From positions 1 through 7,371 of the forward strand of contig JADGCD010000106.1 in the NCBI GenBank assembly GCA_015229165.1: 7,371 nt of DNA, given 5' to 3'. Of the stretch, positions 1-6,051 are shown one piece after another (position 1 is the first letter of the stretch; every line of letters starts with the position of its first letter). Under the pieces are notes generated by a model. The model was not told where the DNA came from and did no database searches. It saw nothing but the letters and a program-made list of their open reading frames with translations. The DNA comes from Nitrospinota bacterium (lineage in GTDB: Bacteria; Nitrospinota_A; UBA7883; JADGGD01). The position numbers and the translations under genes are program-made.

Positions 1-1
1 G

Positions 2-1399
2 CGAATGCGCAAGGAAGAGGCCATCGAAGCCCGGGCCGAAGCCCCCGCCCCCACCCCCGAACCGGCCGGGGCGAATGAGGAAGAGGCGGCCGTCGAACAG
101 ATGCGGGCCGAGGAGACGGCCGCCGACACCGTCCCCACTTATACCAACGTCACCGACGAACCGGCCCCGCACTTCGACGGGAGCGGAACGCTGGTCGTGA
201 CCGGCGACGCCGCCGCGACGGTGGAGGAGGAGCGTTACCCGGTCGCCGAAGCCCCGCTGGCCGAGACGCTGGCCACCGGCGGCGCCTATACCGTCAGCCG
301 GGGGGAGACCCTTTCCGAGCTGGCCTTTGCGGCGGGCGACGGGCAAAAGATGACCCCCCAACTGGTGGTGGCCCTCTGGAAAGCCAACCGGGACGCCTTC
401 ATCCGGGGAAACCTCCACGGCGTCCGGGCCGGGGCCACCCTCTCGTTCGCCGGGGTGGCCGAAGAGGCCGCCCGCCTCCGCCGGGCCGAGGCGGCCCGGA
501 TCATCCGCTCCCAGTGGGACGAATGGACCGCCCGCGCAGGGGGGGCGCCGTCGGTCGTCGCCGCCGCTCCTGCCGTGACGGCGCCGATCCCGGCCGAGCC
601 GGTCGCCCCGGTCGCCCAGGCCGAGCCGGAAGAGGCCGAGACCGTCGTCGCCCCCGCCGCCACGCCCGAACCCCTTGCGGGACGGATCCCGATCCGCTCG
701 GCGGCCCTGTCGATCATCACCTCGTGGCGCGACAAGGGGAAGGATGAAGGGCTCGACCTGACCCGCGCCTCCATGGGGGAACGGGCCGGGGACCAGTTGG
801 AAGTGACCGCGCCGAAAGCCGACGATCCCGACACCTCGGTGACGCTGATCCTGAAGCGCAACGCCGACGGAACCCTGACCGTCACCGACCGGATCGAGAC
901 GAAAAACGACGCCACGACCCCCGACGACCCCCGCGCCGCCCGCCGGTTCGTGGTGCAGGTCGCCTCTTTCAAGGAAGAAGAGCCGGCCCGCGCGCTGGTG
1001 GCCCTGCTGCGGCGCAAGGGGTTCGACGCCTACGAGTCGGGGGCGAAGATGGCCGGACAGGGAGAATGGTACCGGGTGGTGGTGGGACGCTTCGGCGACC
1101 GGGAGGCCGGTTTCGCCTTCGCCCGCAGCCTGCGCGCCCGGACGGGGCTCTCCTATACCCGTCTCCTCGACCTCCCCTACGCCGTCCAGATCGGCCTGCC
1201 GATGGACGCCCCCACGGCGCTGGCCACCGTCGAGCGGCTGGAAGGGGACGGTTTCATCGGCGCCTACACCCTCCCGGAGAAGGGAAAAGAGGGGCTCCTG
1301 ACGGTGGCCGTCGGCGCCTACCCGACCCCCGAGGCGGCCAAGGCGGCCATGACCATGATGAAAGAAAAAGGGTACGACGCCTCGCAGGCGATTCCGTAA
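2..1399 (+). CDS. FimV-like LysM and double-SPOR envelope protein, 5' end cut by window
   Basis: The frame is open to the left edge, so the true start and any membrane anchor or signal sequence may lie outside; the first in-window ATG is at base 5. Residue numbers count from that ATG (464 aa). Residues 1-90 are acidic and rich in Pro, Ala and Glu. Residues 94-150 resemble the FimV N-terminal LysM-type domain (YTVSRGETLSELA, then ALWKANRDAFIRGNLHGVR and AGATL). Residues 176-225 form a Pro/Ala/Glu linker. Residues 228-300 are a small region I do not recognise. Residues 314-387 form a SPOR domain (RRFVVQVASF ... WYRVVVGRF). Residues 392-464 look like a second, weaker SPOR repeat (YAVQIGLPM ... 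LLTVAVGAYPTPEAA). LysM and SPOR domains are known to bind peptidoglycan, SPOR preferring denuded glycan strands at division sites. I infer an inner-membrane-anchored periplasmic protein in cell-wall or polar organisation. No transmembrane helix is visible in the part present. The DUF1015 gene follows 36 nt downstream. Confidence 0.82.
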   Translation, partial: RMRKEEAIEARAEAPAPTPEPAGANEEEAAVEQMRAEETAADTVPTYTNVTDEPAPHFDGSGTLVVTGDAAATVEEERYPVAEAPLAETLATGGAYTVSRGETLSELAFAAGDGQKMTPQLVVALWKANRDAFIRGNLHGVRAGATLSFAGVAEEAARLRRAEAARIIRSQWDEWTARAGGAPSVVAAAPAVTAPIPAEPVAPVAQAEPEEAETVVAPAATPEPLAGRIPIRSAALSIITSWRDKGKDEGLDLTRASMGERAGDQLEVTAPKADDPDTSVTLILKRNADGTLTVTDRIETKNDATTPDDPRAARRFVVQVASFKEEEPARALVALLRRKGFDAYESGAKMAGQGEWYRVVVGRFGDREAGFAFARSLRARTGLSYTRLLDLPYAVQIGLPMDAPTALATVERLEGDGFIGAYTLPEKGKEGLLTVAVGAYPTPEAAKAAMTMMKEKGYDASQAIP

Positions 1400-1426
1400 C
1401 CGTTCGCCAACCGCGCCATTCGATGT

Positions 1427-1433
1427 AAAGGAA
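1427..1433 (+). promoter_or_regulatory. Probable ribosome binding site of the DUF1015 gene
   Basis: The purine stretch AAAGGAA lies just before ATG 1436. The AGGA core (1429-1432) is only 3 nt from the ATG, closer than the usual 5-9 nt, so it may be weak. The start is supported mainly by the family's typical N-terminus, with PF and the downstream APPYDV motif. Confidence 0.4.
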
Positions 1434-1435
1434 CC

Positions 1436-2755
1436 ATGACCCGCATTAAACCGTTCACGGGAATCCGCTACGCCAAAGGAGTCGCCCAAAGCGTCAACGA
1501 CCTGCTGGCCCCCCCCTACGACGTCATCTCCCCGGCCCAGCAGGAGGCTCTCTACGCCCGCCACCCGAAGAACGTGGTCCGCCTGATCCTCGGCAGGCAG
1601 TTCGACACCGACACCGACGCCGACAACCGTTACACCCGCTCCGCCGCCACGCTGGCCGCATGGAAAGCGGAGGGGACGCTGCTCCCCGACGACGCCCCGG
1701 CCCTCTACCTCTACGCGCAGGACTTCCTCGTGGAGGGGGTCCCGACCCGGCGGACCGGCTTCATCTGCCGCCGTCTGGTCGACAATTTCGGCGACACCAT
1801 CCACCCCCACGAGCGGACCCTGGCCGGGCCGAAGCTCGACCGGCTGTTGCTGACCCGGGCCTGCCGCACCAACTTCAGCCAGGTCTTCTCCATCTATCGG
1901 GACGAGAGCCAGACGCTGGACCGGATATGGAGCGCCTGGATGGAGAAGAACAACCCCGACATCACCGTCATCGACGACGAGGGGGAGGGGCACCATCTCT
2001 GGAGCGTCACCGACCCGGCGGTCATCGGGACGGTCGAGGCGTTCTTCGAGAACCGCGACCTGGTCATCGCCGACGGCCACCACCGCTACACCACCGCCAT
2101 CAACTACCGGCAGGAGCGCCGGGAAGCCGACGGCAATCCGCCCCAGCTAAAGGCCTACGACTACTGCATGATGTTCATCGCCAACACCGCCGGGCCCGGC
2201 TTCACCATCCTGCCGACCCACCGGGTGGTCATGGCCACCGCCGGGGCGGCGGTCGACGGCATGTTCGACCGGCTGGGCGGATACTTCTCCGTCAGCCGGA
2301 CGAAAGTCACCCGCGACACCGTCGGCGCCTTCGTGGAGCGGCTGAAAAAGGCGGGCCAGACCGCCCCCTCCTTTGGTCTCTACACCGGCAACGGGGAGAT
2401 GGCGCTGCTGACCTTCACCGGGAAGAAGAAATATCTGGCCGACATGGCCGCCGTGACGGAGAGCGAGACGCTCAAGCTTCTCGACGTCTCGATCCTGCAG
2501 AACCTGGTTCTCGAAAACATCCTCGGCATCACCCGGGAGAAGGTGGCCAACAAGAAAGACGTCACCTTCACCATCGACCCGAAAGAGGTGATGGAACGGG
2601 TCGATAGAGAAGGCGCCGTGGCCGGGTTCCTGATGAACGCCACCGACGTGGGGCAGGTGTACGAAGTCGCCACCGGCGGCGGGGTCATGCCGCAGAAGTC
2701 GACCTACTTCTATCCAAAACTCATCACCGGCCTCGTGATGAACCCCATCGACTGA
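1436..2755 (+). CDS. DUF1015 family protein
   Basis: This 439-residue protein matches the DUF1015 family (PF06245) over its full length, which is typically 400-450 aa. Recognisable signatures are the N-terminal IKPFTGIRY followed by LLAPPYDVIS, the HPHERT motif (His123 to Thr128) followed by GPKLDRLLL, the RTNFSQVFSIY segment, and the strongly conserved ADGHHRY motif (Ala212 to Tyr218). The last, with its paired His and acidic residue, looks like an active or ligand-binding site. No signal peptide or membrane helix is seen, so it is probably cytoplasmic. I do not assign a reaction to this family here. The gene lies 36 nt after the SPOR protein and 7 nt before engB, so it is probably cotranscribed with engB. 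Family assignment is firm; function is open. Confidence 0.94.
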   Translation: MTRIKPFTGIRYAKGVAQSVNDLLAPPYDVISPAQQEALYARHPKNVVRLILGRQFDTDTDADNRYTRSAATLAAWKAEGTLLPDDAPALYLYAQDFLVEGVPTRRTGFICRRLVDNFGDTIHPHERTLAGPKLDRLLLTRACRTNFSQVFSIYRDESQTLDRIWSAWMEKNNPDITVIDDEGEGHHLWSVTDPAVIGTVEAFFENRDLVIADGHHRYTTAINYRQERREADGNPPQLKAYDYCMMFIANTAGPGFTILPTHRVVMATAGAAVDGMFDRLGGYFSVSRTKVTRDTVGAFVERLKKAGQTAPSFGLYTGNGEMALLTFTGKKKYLADMAAVTESETLKLLDVSILQNLVLENILGITREKVANKKDVTFTIDPKEVMERVDREGAVAGFLMNATDVGQVYEVATGGGVMPQKSTYFYPKLITGLVMNPID

Positions 2756-2762
2756 CCGAGCG

Positions 2763-3356
2763 GTGAAAGTAACGAAGGCGGAGTTCATCACCTCCGCCGC
2801 CGACGCCAAAGGATGGCCCCCGCCCGGGCCGCCGGAGATCGCCTTCGCCGGGCGCAGCAACGTCGGCAAGTCGAGCCTGATCAACTCCCTCACCGGGCGC
2901 CACGGGCTGGTGAAGGTCAGCAAGACCCCCGGCAAGACCCAGCTGCTCAACTTCTTCGCCATCAACGGACCCGCCGTCACCTTCGTCGACATGCCCGGCT
3001 ACGGCTTCGCCAAAGTCCCCGAGGCGGAGAAACGACGCTGGGGGAAGATGATCGAAGGCTACCTGACCAAACGGGAGACGTTCAAAGGGCTACTACTGTT
3101 GCTCGACGTCCGGCGCAAGCCCAACGAGGACGACTTCATGCTCCTCGAATGGCTGGCCCACCACGCTCTGCCGACGCAGGTGGTCTTCACCAAGATCGAC
3201 AAAATCCCCAAGACCCACCGGCTGCGCGAGATCAAGAGCGTCTGGACCGCTCTGGGCGACCTCGCTCCGGAACGGACGCCGCTGGTCTACTCGTCGCTTT
3301 CCGGCGAAGGGAAGAAAGAACTCTGGGGCGCCATCGACGAGCTGATCCGCGGCTAG
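2763..3356 (+). CDS. engB: Ribosome biogenesis GTP-binding protein EngB (YihA/YsxC)
   Basis: This is a 197-residue TrmE-Era-EngA-EngB-Septin family GTPase. EngB is known to bind GTP and to help assemble the large (50S) ribosomal subunit, and it is essential in many bacteria. All G motifs are visible: G1 GRSNVGKSS (residues 30-38), G2 with SKTPGKTQ (53-60, Thr55 and Thr59 being candidate switch I threonines), G3 DMPGYG (76-81), G4 TKID (143-146) and G5 SSLSG (177-181). Length is normal for the family. The GTG at 2763 is chosen because it gives the conserved N-terminus MKVTKAEFITSA; the stretch before it (GACCGAG) is a poor Shine-Dalgarno. The gene starts 7 nt after the DUF1015 stop, which suggests translational coupling. 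A small GC-rich hairpin overlaps the TAG stop. Confidence 0.97.
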   Translation: MKVTKAEFITSAADAKGWPPPGPPEIAFAGRSNVGKSSLINSLTGRHGLVKVSKTPGKTQLLNFFAINGPAVTFVDMPGYGFAKVPEAEKRRWGKMIEGYLTKRETFKGLLLLLDVRRKPNEDDFMLLEWLAHHALPTQVVFTKIDKIPKTHRLREIKSVWTALGDLAPERTPLVYSSLSGEGKKELWGAIDELIRG

Positions 3357-3363
3357 GCGCCGC
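3349..3363 (+). terminator. Small GC hairpin overlapping the engB stop codon
   Basis: GCGGC (3349-3353) can pair with GCCGC (3359-3363) around a 5-nt loop that contains the TAG stop. A second short hairpin follows, AGGG-ATCTG-CCCT (about 3369-3381). Neither has a following T tract, so these may attenuate or stabilise the 3' end rather than act as a classic intrinsic terminator. Short stems of this kind also arise by chance at this G+C content. Confidence 0.25.
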
Positions 3364-3390
3364 AGCCAAGGGATCTGCCCTCCTCATCCA

Positions 3391-3480
3391 ATAGCCGGTG
3401 TCTGCGCCACCTTTGGGGTGGACCGATGAGACGCGGACTTACCCCGTGTGAGAATGCCCCGGGTGGCGCCGCTCGCCGAT
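3391..3480 (+). promoter_or_regulatory. Potentially structured leader upstream of ahbAB
   Basis: In the 185-nt engB-ahbA gap, GTCTGCG (3400-3406) pairs with CGCGGAC (3432-3438), with one G-T wobble. Stacked directly on it is the hairpin CCACC (3407-3411)/GGTGG (3417-3421). The linker 3422-3431 is ACCGATGAGA, and its ACCG could also pair with CGGT at 3396-3399, which would make a pseudoknot. Further 3', ACCC (3441-3444)/GGGT (3461-3464) and GGCG (3465-3468)/CGCC (3474-3477) are possible stems. I do not recognise a known riboswitch consensus. Chance folding in GC-rich DNA is a real alternative. Confidence 0.3.
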
Positions 3481-3491
3481 CTGCGATAGAC

Positions 3492-3506
3492 TTGGAACCT
3501 TTCCAA
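3492..3506. promoter_or_regulatory. Perfect inverted repeat TTGGAA-CCT-TTCCAA, candidate operator
   Basis: This is a 6-bp perfect dyad with a 3-bp centre, 35 bp upstream of the ahbA ATG. Its position and its A+T content, unusual for this region, suit a transcription-factor site controlling ahbAB. The RNA could also form a weak hairpin. It does not match the FNR consensus (TTGAT-N4-ATCAA). No clear -35/-10 pair was found beside it. Confidence 0.35.
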
Positions 3507-3529
3507 AACGACGACACGTCACCATCACC

Positions 3530-3533
3530 GGAG
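3530..3533 (+). promoter_or_regulatory. Ribosome binding site of ahbA
   Basis: GGAG ends 8 nt before the ATG at 3542, a good Shine-Dalgarno spacing that supports this start. Confidence 0.55.
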
Positions 3534-3541
3534 CGGTACGC

Positions 3542-4018
3542 ATGGAACTCGACAGCGTTGACCGGGGCATCCTGAACATGATTCAGACCGGTTTCCCCAT
3601 CTGCCACGCCCCCTACGCCGAGATCGGCGCGCAGGTGGGGGTTTCCGAAGACGAAGCCTTTACGCGGGTCAAGGCGATGCGCGACGGCGGCGTCATCCGC
3701 CGCATCGGCGCCTCGTTCGACTCGCGCGGGCTTGGCTGGACCTCCACGCTGTGCGCCATGAAAGTCCCGGCGGACAAGATCGACGAGGTGGCCAAGGTGG
3801 TCTCCCGCTATCCCCACGTCACCCACAACTACGAGCGCAACCACGAGTACAACCTCTGGTTCACCGTCATCGCCCCCGACGAAGAGGCCATCGCCCAGAT
3901 CCACCGGGAGATCGAGCGGGACTCGGGGTTCGGCCCGGTGCGGAACATGCCGATGATCAAAAAGTTCAAGATCAAGGTCGACTTCAAGTTCAAAGACAAG
4001 AAAGAGGAGGGGGAATAA
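3542..4018 (+). CDS. ahbA: Siroheme decarboxylase subunit AhbA (Lrp/AsnC-like)
   Basis: This 158-residue protein is one half of the AhbA-AhbB pair. That enzyme decarboxylates the C12 and C18 acetate groups of siroheme to give 12,18-didecarboxysiroheme in the siroheme-dependent heme pathway; the related NirDLGH proteins act in heme d1 synthesis. The fold is Lrp/AsnC-like: a winged helix-turn-helix at about residues 1-55 (LDSVDRGILNMIQ, then YAEIGAQVGVSEDEAFTRVKAM), the family signature GGVIRRIGASFDSRGLGW (49-66), and a ligand-binding-type domain with VTHNYERNHEYNLWFTV (93-109). The HNYER motif (His95 to Arg99) is characteristic of this enzyme family rather than of true Lrp regulators. The C-terminal tail is rich in Lys, Asp and Glu. 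ahbB follows after 3 nt. The other route genes (ahbC, ahbD, siroheme synthesis) are not in the window. A nirD-type role is the main alternative. Confidence 0.9.
   Translation: MELDSVDRGILNMIQTGFPICHAPYAEIGAQVGVSEDEAFTRVKAMRDGGVIRRIGASFDSRGLGWTSTLCAMKVPADKIDEVAKVVSRYPHVTHNYERNHEYNLWFTVIAPDEEAIAQIHREIERDSGFGPVRNMPMIKKFKIKVDFKFKDKKEEGE
4005..4010 (+). promoter_or_regulatory. Shine-Dalgarno of ahbB inside the end of ahbA
   Basis: A perfect AGGAGG lies within the last codons of ahbA, 11 nt before the GTG at 4022. It decides in favour of that non-ATG start and ties ahbB translation to ahbA. Confidence 0.65.
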
Positions 4019-4021
4019 GCC

Positions 4022-4525
4022 GTGAAAAAGGAAATCACCTCCCACGACGTGAAGATCATGGCCGAGCTGCAACGCTCGATCCCGATGACCAAGAACCCCT
4101 TCGCCGCCATCGCCGAGAAAATCGGCATGACCGAAGACGAAGTCATCGCCAAGACGAAAGAGTACGGCCAGAAGCAGTACTACCGCCGGTTCGGCGCGAC
4201 CCTTCGCCACCAGAAGGCCGGGTTCACCGCCAACGGCATGGGGGTCTGGAGCGTGCCGGACGAATCGAAACGCCAAGAGCTGGGGGAGCTGCTGGCCAAC
4301 CGGCCGGAGGTCTCCCACGCCTACGAGCGCCCCTCGTTCGACGACTGGCAGTTCCACCTCTTCACCATGATCCACGGGGAATCGGAAGACGAGGTCGTCG
4401 AGATCGCCAAACGGATGAGCGAAGAGTCGGGGGTGAAAGAGTACGACGTCCTCTTCTCTACCCGCGAATTCAAGAAGAGCTCGATGCAGTACTTCGACAT
4501 GTGGCCCCAGGAAGAGACGGCGTAA
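4022..4525 (+). CDS. ahbB: Siroheme decarboxylase subunit AhbB (Lrp/AsnC-like)
   Basis: This 167-residue partner of AhbA is predicted to form the heterodimeric siroheme decarboxylase in the cytoplasm. It repeats the AhbA architecture: an N-terminal winged helix (residues about 5-58, ITSHDVKIMAELQ ... NPFAAIAEKIGMTEDEVI), then the AhbB/NirL-type signature YYRRFGATLRHQKAGF (53-68), and a C-terminal domain with VSHAYERPSFDDWQFHLFTMIHG (97-119). The HxK after RRFGATLR (His63, Lys65) and the HAYER motif (His99 to Arg103) are the family's conserved polar residues and good candidates for heme binding and decarboxylation; I infer this from the motif and have not verified it residue by residue. The start is GTG, supported by an AGGAGG 11 nt upstream and by the 3-nt gap after ahbA. 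The gene converges on hisS, with 242 nt between the stops. Confidence 0.9.
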   Translation: MKKEITSHDVKIMAELQRSIPMTKNPFAAIAEKIGMTEDEVIAKTKEYGQKQYYRRFGATLRHQKAGFTANGMGVWSVPDESKRQELGELLANRPEVSHAYERPSFDDWQFHLFTMIHGESEDEVVEIAKRMSEESGVKEYDVLFSTREFKKSSMQYFDMWPQEETA

Positions 4526-4601
4526 CAGGCCGCACCGGCTTACGCACGCTTCCGTGGGGGGCCGCCTCAACCTGTCGATGATTGCGCGGCGAAGCACCCC
4601 C

Positions 4602-4624
4602 GGAACGCAGGCTTGCGCCTGTTC
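4602..4624. repeat. Hairpin containing the CAGGCTTGCGC element, copy 1
   Basis: CAGGC (4608-4612) pairs with GCCTG (4617-4621) around a 4-nt loop. A further GAA/TTC pairing sits outside a 2-nt bulge. It lies about 80 nt downstream of ahbB and could end its transcript, although only a pyrimidine-rich stretch (TTCTCTTCCCTCCTCTC) follows, without a pure T run. The 11 bases CAGGCTTGCGC (4608-4618) recur exactly at 6105-6115 in another intergenic hairpin. Confidence 0.4.
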
Positions 4625-4645
4625 TCTTCCCTCCTCTCACGAGCA

Positions 4646-4699
4646 GGCGCGTCTTCGCCGCGCAGGTATGGTTCGGTTAAGGGGGTACGAAGACGCGCC
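4646..4699. repeat. 12-bp perfect inverted repeat in the convergent ahbB-hisS region
   Basis: GGCGCGTCTTCG (4646-4657) is the exact reverse complement of CGAAGACGCGCC (4688-4699), with a 30-nt loop. It lies between the two convergent stop codons, so in RNA from either strand it could form a stable stem. Neither side carries a T tract. It may be a bidirectional 3'-end hairpin, a REP/BIME-type intergenic element, or a protein-binding site. It encodes nothing I can support. Confidence 0.5.
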
Positions 4700-4721
4700 C
4701 GTGCGACAGAGGGTGGGAAGA

Positions 4722-4765
4722 TCGCGCACCCCCGCGGAGGGGGTCGCGTACCCCCGCTGAGGGGG
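4722..4765. repeat. Two tandem 22-bp units, each a hairpin, just past the hisS stop
   Basis: Units 4722-4743 and 4744-4765 abut exactly and agree at 20 of 22 positions, differing C/T at the sixth base and G/T at the sixteenth. Each unit contains CCCCC and GGGGG separated by 5 nt, so each can fold as a 5-bp all-GC hairpin in either strand. The array starts 2 bp beyond the hisS stop codon (4768-4770), so it may form the hisS mRNA 3' end or help termination. No T tract follows. Confidence 0.55.
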
Positions 4766-4767
4766 GA

Positions 4768-6041
4768 TCAGTCGTCGTCGAGATCGTCGTCCAGCGTCTC
4801 CGCCAGCTCCGCGAAGGGGATCTTGCGCTGCTCCCCGTTGACGAGATCCTTGACCGTCGCCGATTCCGAGGCCATCTCCTCGTCGCCAAGGATCACCACG
4901 AACCGCGCCCCCGACTTGTCCGCCCGGCGCATCTGGCTCTTCATGCTCCCCGCGTCGTACGAGCGATCCACCCGGTAGCCGTACGACCGGAGCCGGTGCG
5001 CCATTTCGAACGCCCGGTCCCGCGCCGCATCGTTCATCAGGACAAGATAGATATCCGGCGCGTCCGGCGTCAGCTCCGCCTCCTCCGGGTCGAGGAGACT
5101 GACCAGCCGTTCCATGCCGATGGCAAAGCCGATGGCCGGCGTCGGCGGGCCGCCGAACTCCTCCACCAGCGCGTCATACCGCCCCCCCCCGCCACCGCGT
5201 TTTGGGCGCCAAGCCCCTCCGCCGTCACCTCGAACGCCGTCCGGGTGTAGTAGTCCAGCCCCCGCACCAGTCGCGGGTCCACCACCACCGGCGCCTCCAG
5301 ATCGCGTAGCGGGCGGCGGACTTTCTCGAAATGGTCCAGACACCCGGCGCACAGCGACCCGTCGATCGTCGGCGCGTCCGCCACCGTCTCCTTGCAGGAG
5401 GGAACCTTGCAGTCGAGCGCCCGTAGCGGATTCCGGTCGATGCGGCTTCGGCACGCCTCGCACAGCCTCTCCTCCCGCTCCTTCAGGAACGCGAGGAGTT
5501 TTTCACGGTAACCGGGACGGCAGACCGGACAGCCCAACGAATTGAGCGCCACCTTCAGCCCCGGCACCTTCAGCGCCGTGAAGAAATCGAGGAGCATCAG
5601 GATCAGCTCCGCGTCGAGAGACGGATCGTCCCCGCCGAAGACCTCCGCCCCGATCTGGTGGAACTGGCGGAACCGCCCCGCCTGGGGGCGCTCCGCCCGG
5701 AACATCGGGCCGACGTAGAAGAGGCGCGTCACCCCGGGGGGATTGTAGAGCTTGTGTTCGATGTAGGCTCGCACGGCGGACGCCGTCCCCTCCGGGCGGA
5801 GCGTCAACGACTCCCCCCCCCGGTCGGTGAAGGTGTACATCTCCTTCTCCACGATGTCGCTCGTCTCGCCGATGGAGCGGCGGAAGATCTCCGTCTTCTC
5901 GAAGACCGGCAGCCGGATCTCCTGAAAGTTGTAGAGATCGAAGATGTCCGCCGCCACCCCCTCCACATAGCGCCAGAGCGGGGAGACGTCGGGGAGGATG
6001 TCTTTCACGCCACGGACGGCGCGGGGAGATTCGCTGGACAC
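4768..6041 (-). pseudogene. hisS: Histidyl-tRNA synthetase, frame-shifted at a 9-G run (as sequenced)
   Basis: HisRS charges tRNA-His with histidine in the cytoplasm. Numbering from GTG 6041, visible class II features are RGVKDILPD (10-18), LRPEGTASAVRAY (81-93), motif 2 FRAERPQAGRFRQFHQ (114-129), a Cys-containing insertion (CPVC, CEAC, CKVPSC, CAGC; 171-234), the HisA motif LVRGLDYYT (258-266) and LGAQNAVAGG. The frame then breaks at the C run on the plus strand (5182-5190). The second frame continues GGRYDALVEEFGG, motif 3 AIGFAIGMERL and the anticodon-binding domain, ending in an acidic DDDLDDD tail. One more G would give AVAGGGRYDAL and a roughly 423-residue protein, normal for the family. 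The gene should be essential, so an assembly or read error is most likely and the real gene is probably intact. Start: GTG 6041 has AAAGGTGG 10 nt upstream; ATG 6077 in the same frame lacks a Shine-Dalgarno. Confidence 0.93.
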
Positions 6042-6051
6042 GGTCGGCTCG

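Larger units (their letters stand above)
4526..4767. other. Non-coding convergent intergenic region ahbB/hisS
   Basis: These 242 nt lie between two convergent stop codons. From left to right they hold about 75 nt without recognisable structure, the CAGGCTTGCGC hairpin, the 12-bp inverted repeat and the 22-bp tandem hairpins. Open frames crossing it start inside repeats or run on antisense to hisS and look like no protein family. I see no tRNA or other named RNA. Confidence 0.6.

Noticed and set aside
286..1017. 243-residue antisense frame inside the SPOR protein gene
   Set aside because: Ser/Arg/Ala-rich shadow of a GC-rich gene whose plus-strand product has LysM and SPOR motifs.
1660..2607. 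315-residue plus-strand frame inside the DUF1015 gene
   Set aside because: Product is dominated by Arg, Pro, His and Gly, typical of an out-of-frame reading, whereas the DUF1015 frame has full-length family motifs.
2147..2992. 281-residue open frame on the minus strand across the DUF1015-engB junction
   Set aside because: It crosses two well-supported genes in antisense, lacks recognisable domains, and has His/Gly/Asp-rich shadow composition.
3424..3435. CCGATGAGACGC resembles the hammerhead ribozyme CUGAUGA core
   Set aside because: The first core base pair differs, there is no correctly placed GAAA segment, and the three-stem arrangement cannot be drawn.
3391..3480. Known riboswitch classes (cobalamin, TPP, SAM, Moco, c-di-GMP, fluoride, glycine) in the ahbAB leader
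   Set aside because: None of the conserved core sequences I know for these classes is present; only a generic structured-leader possibility remains.
3492..3506. FNR/CRP-type site upstream of ahbA
   Set aside because: The dyad is TTGGAA-N3-TTCCAA, whereas FNR needs TTGAT-N4-ATCAA and CRP needs TGTGA-N6-TCACA.
3353..4597. 414-residue open frame on the minus strand, antisense to ahbA and ahbB
   Set aside because: It is in register with the codons of the real genes, its composition (Val, Leu, Asp, His, Gly runs) is typical of the reverse complement of GC-rich coding DNA, and no family motif is visible. AhbA and AhbB on the other strand are clear.
4722..4765. Possible CRISPR remnant, because of the tandem repeats
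   Set aside because: The units abut with no spacer, there are only two, and no cas gene is present.
4613..4978. Small plus-strand frames (68 and 121 aa) in and beyond the convergent gap
   Set aside because: They read through the repeats and then antisense to hisS, with Ser/Arg-rich low-complexity products and no convincing ribosome binding site.
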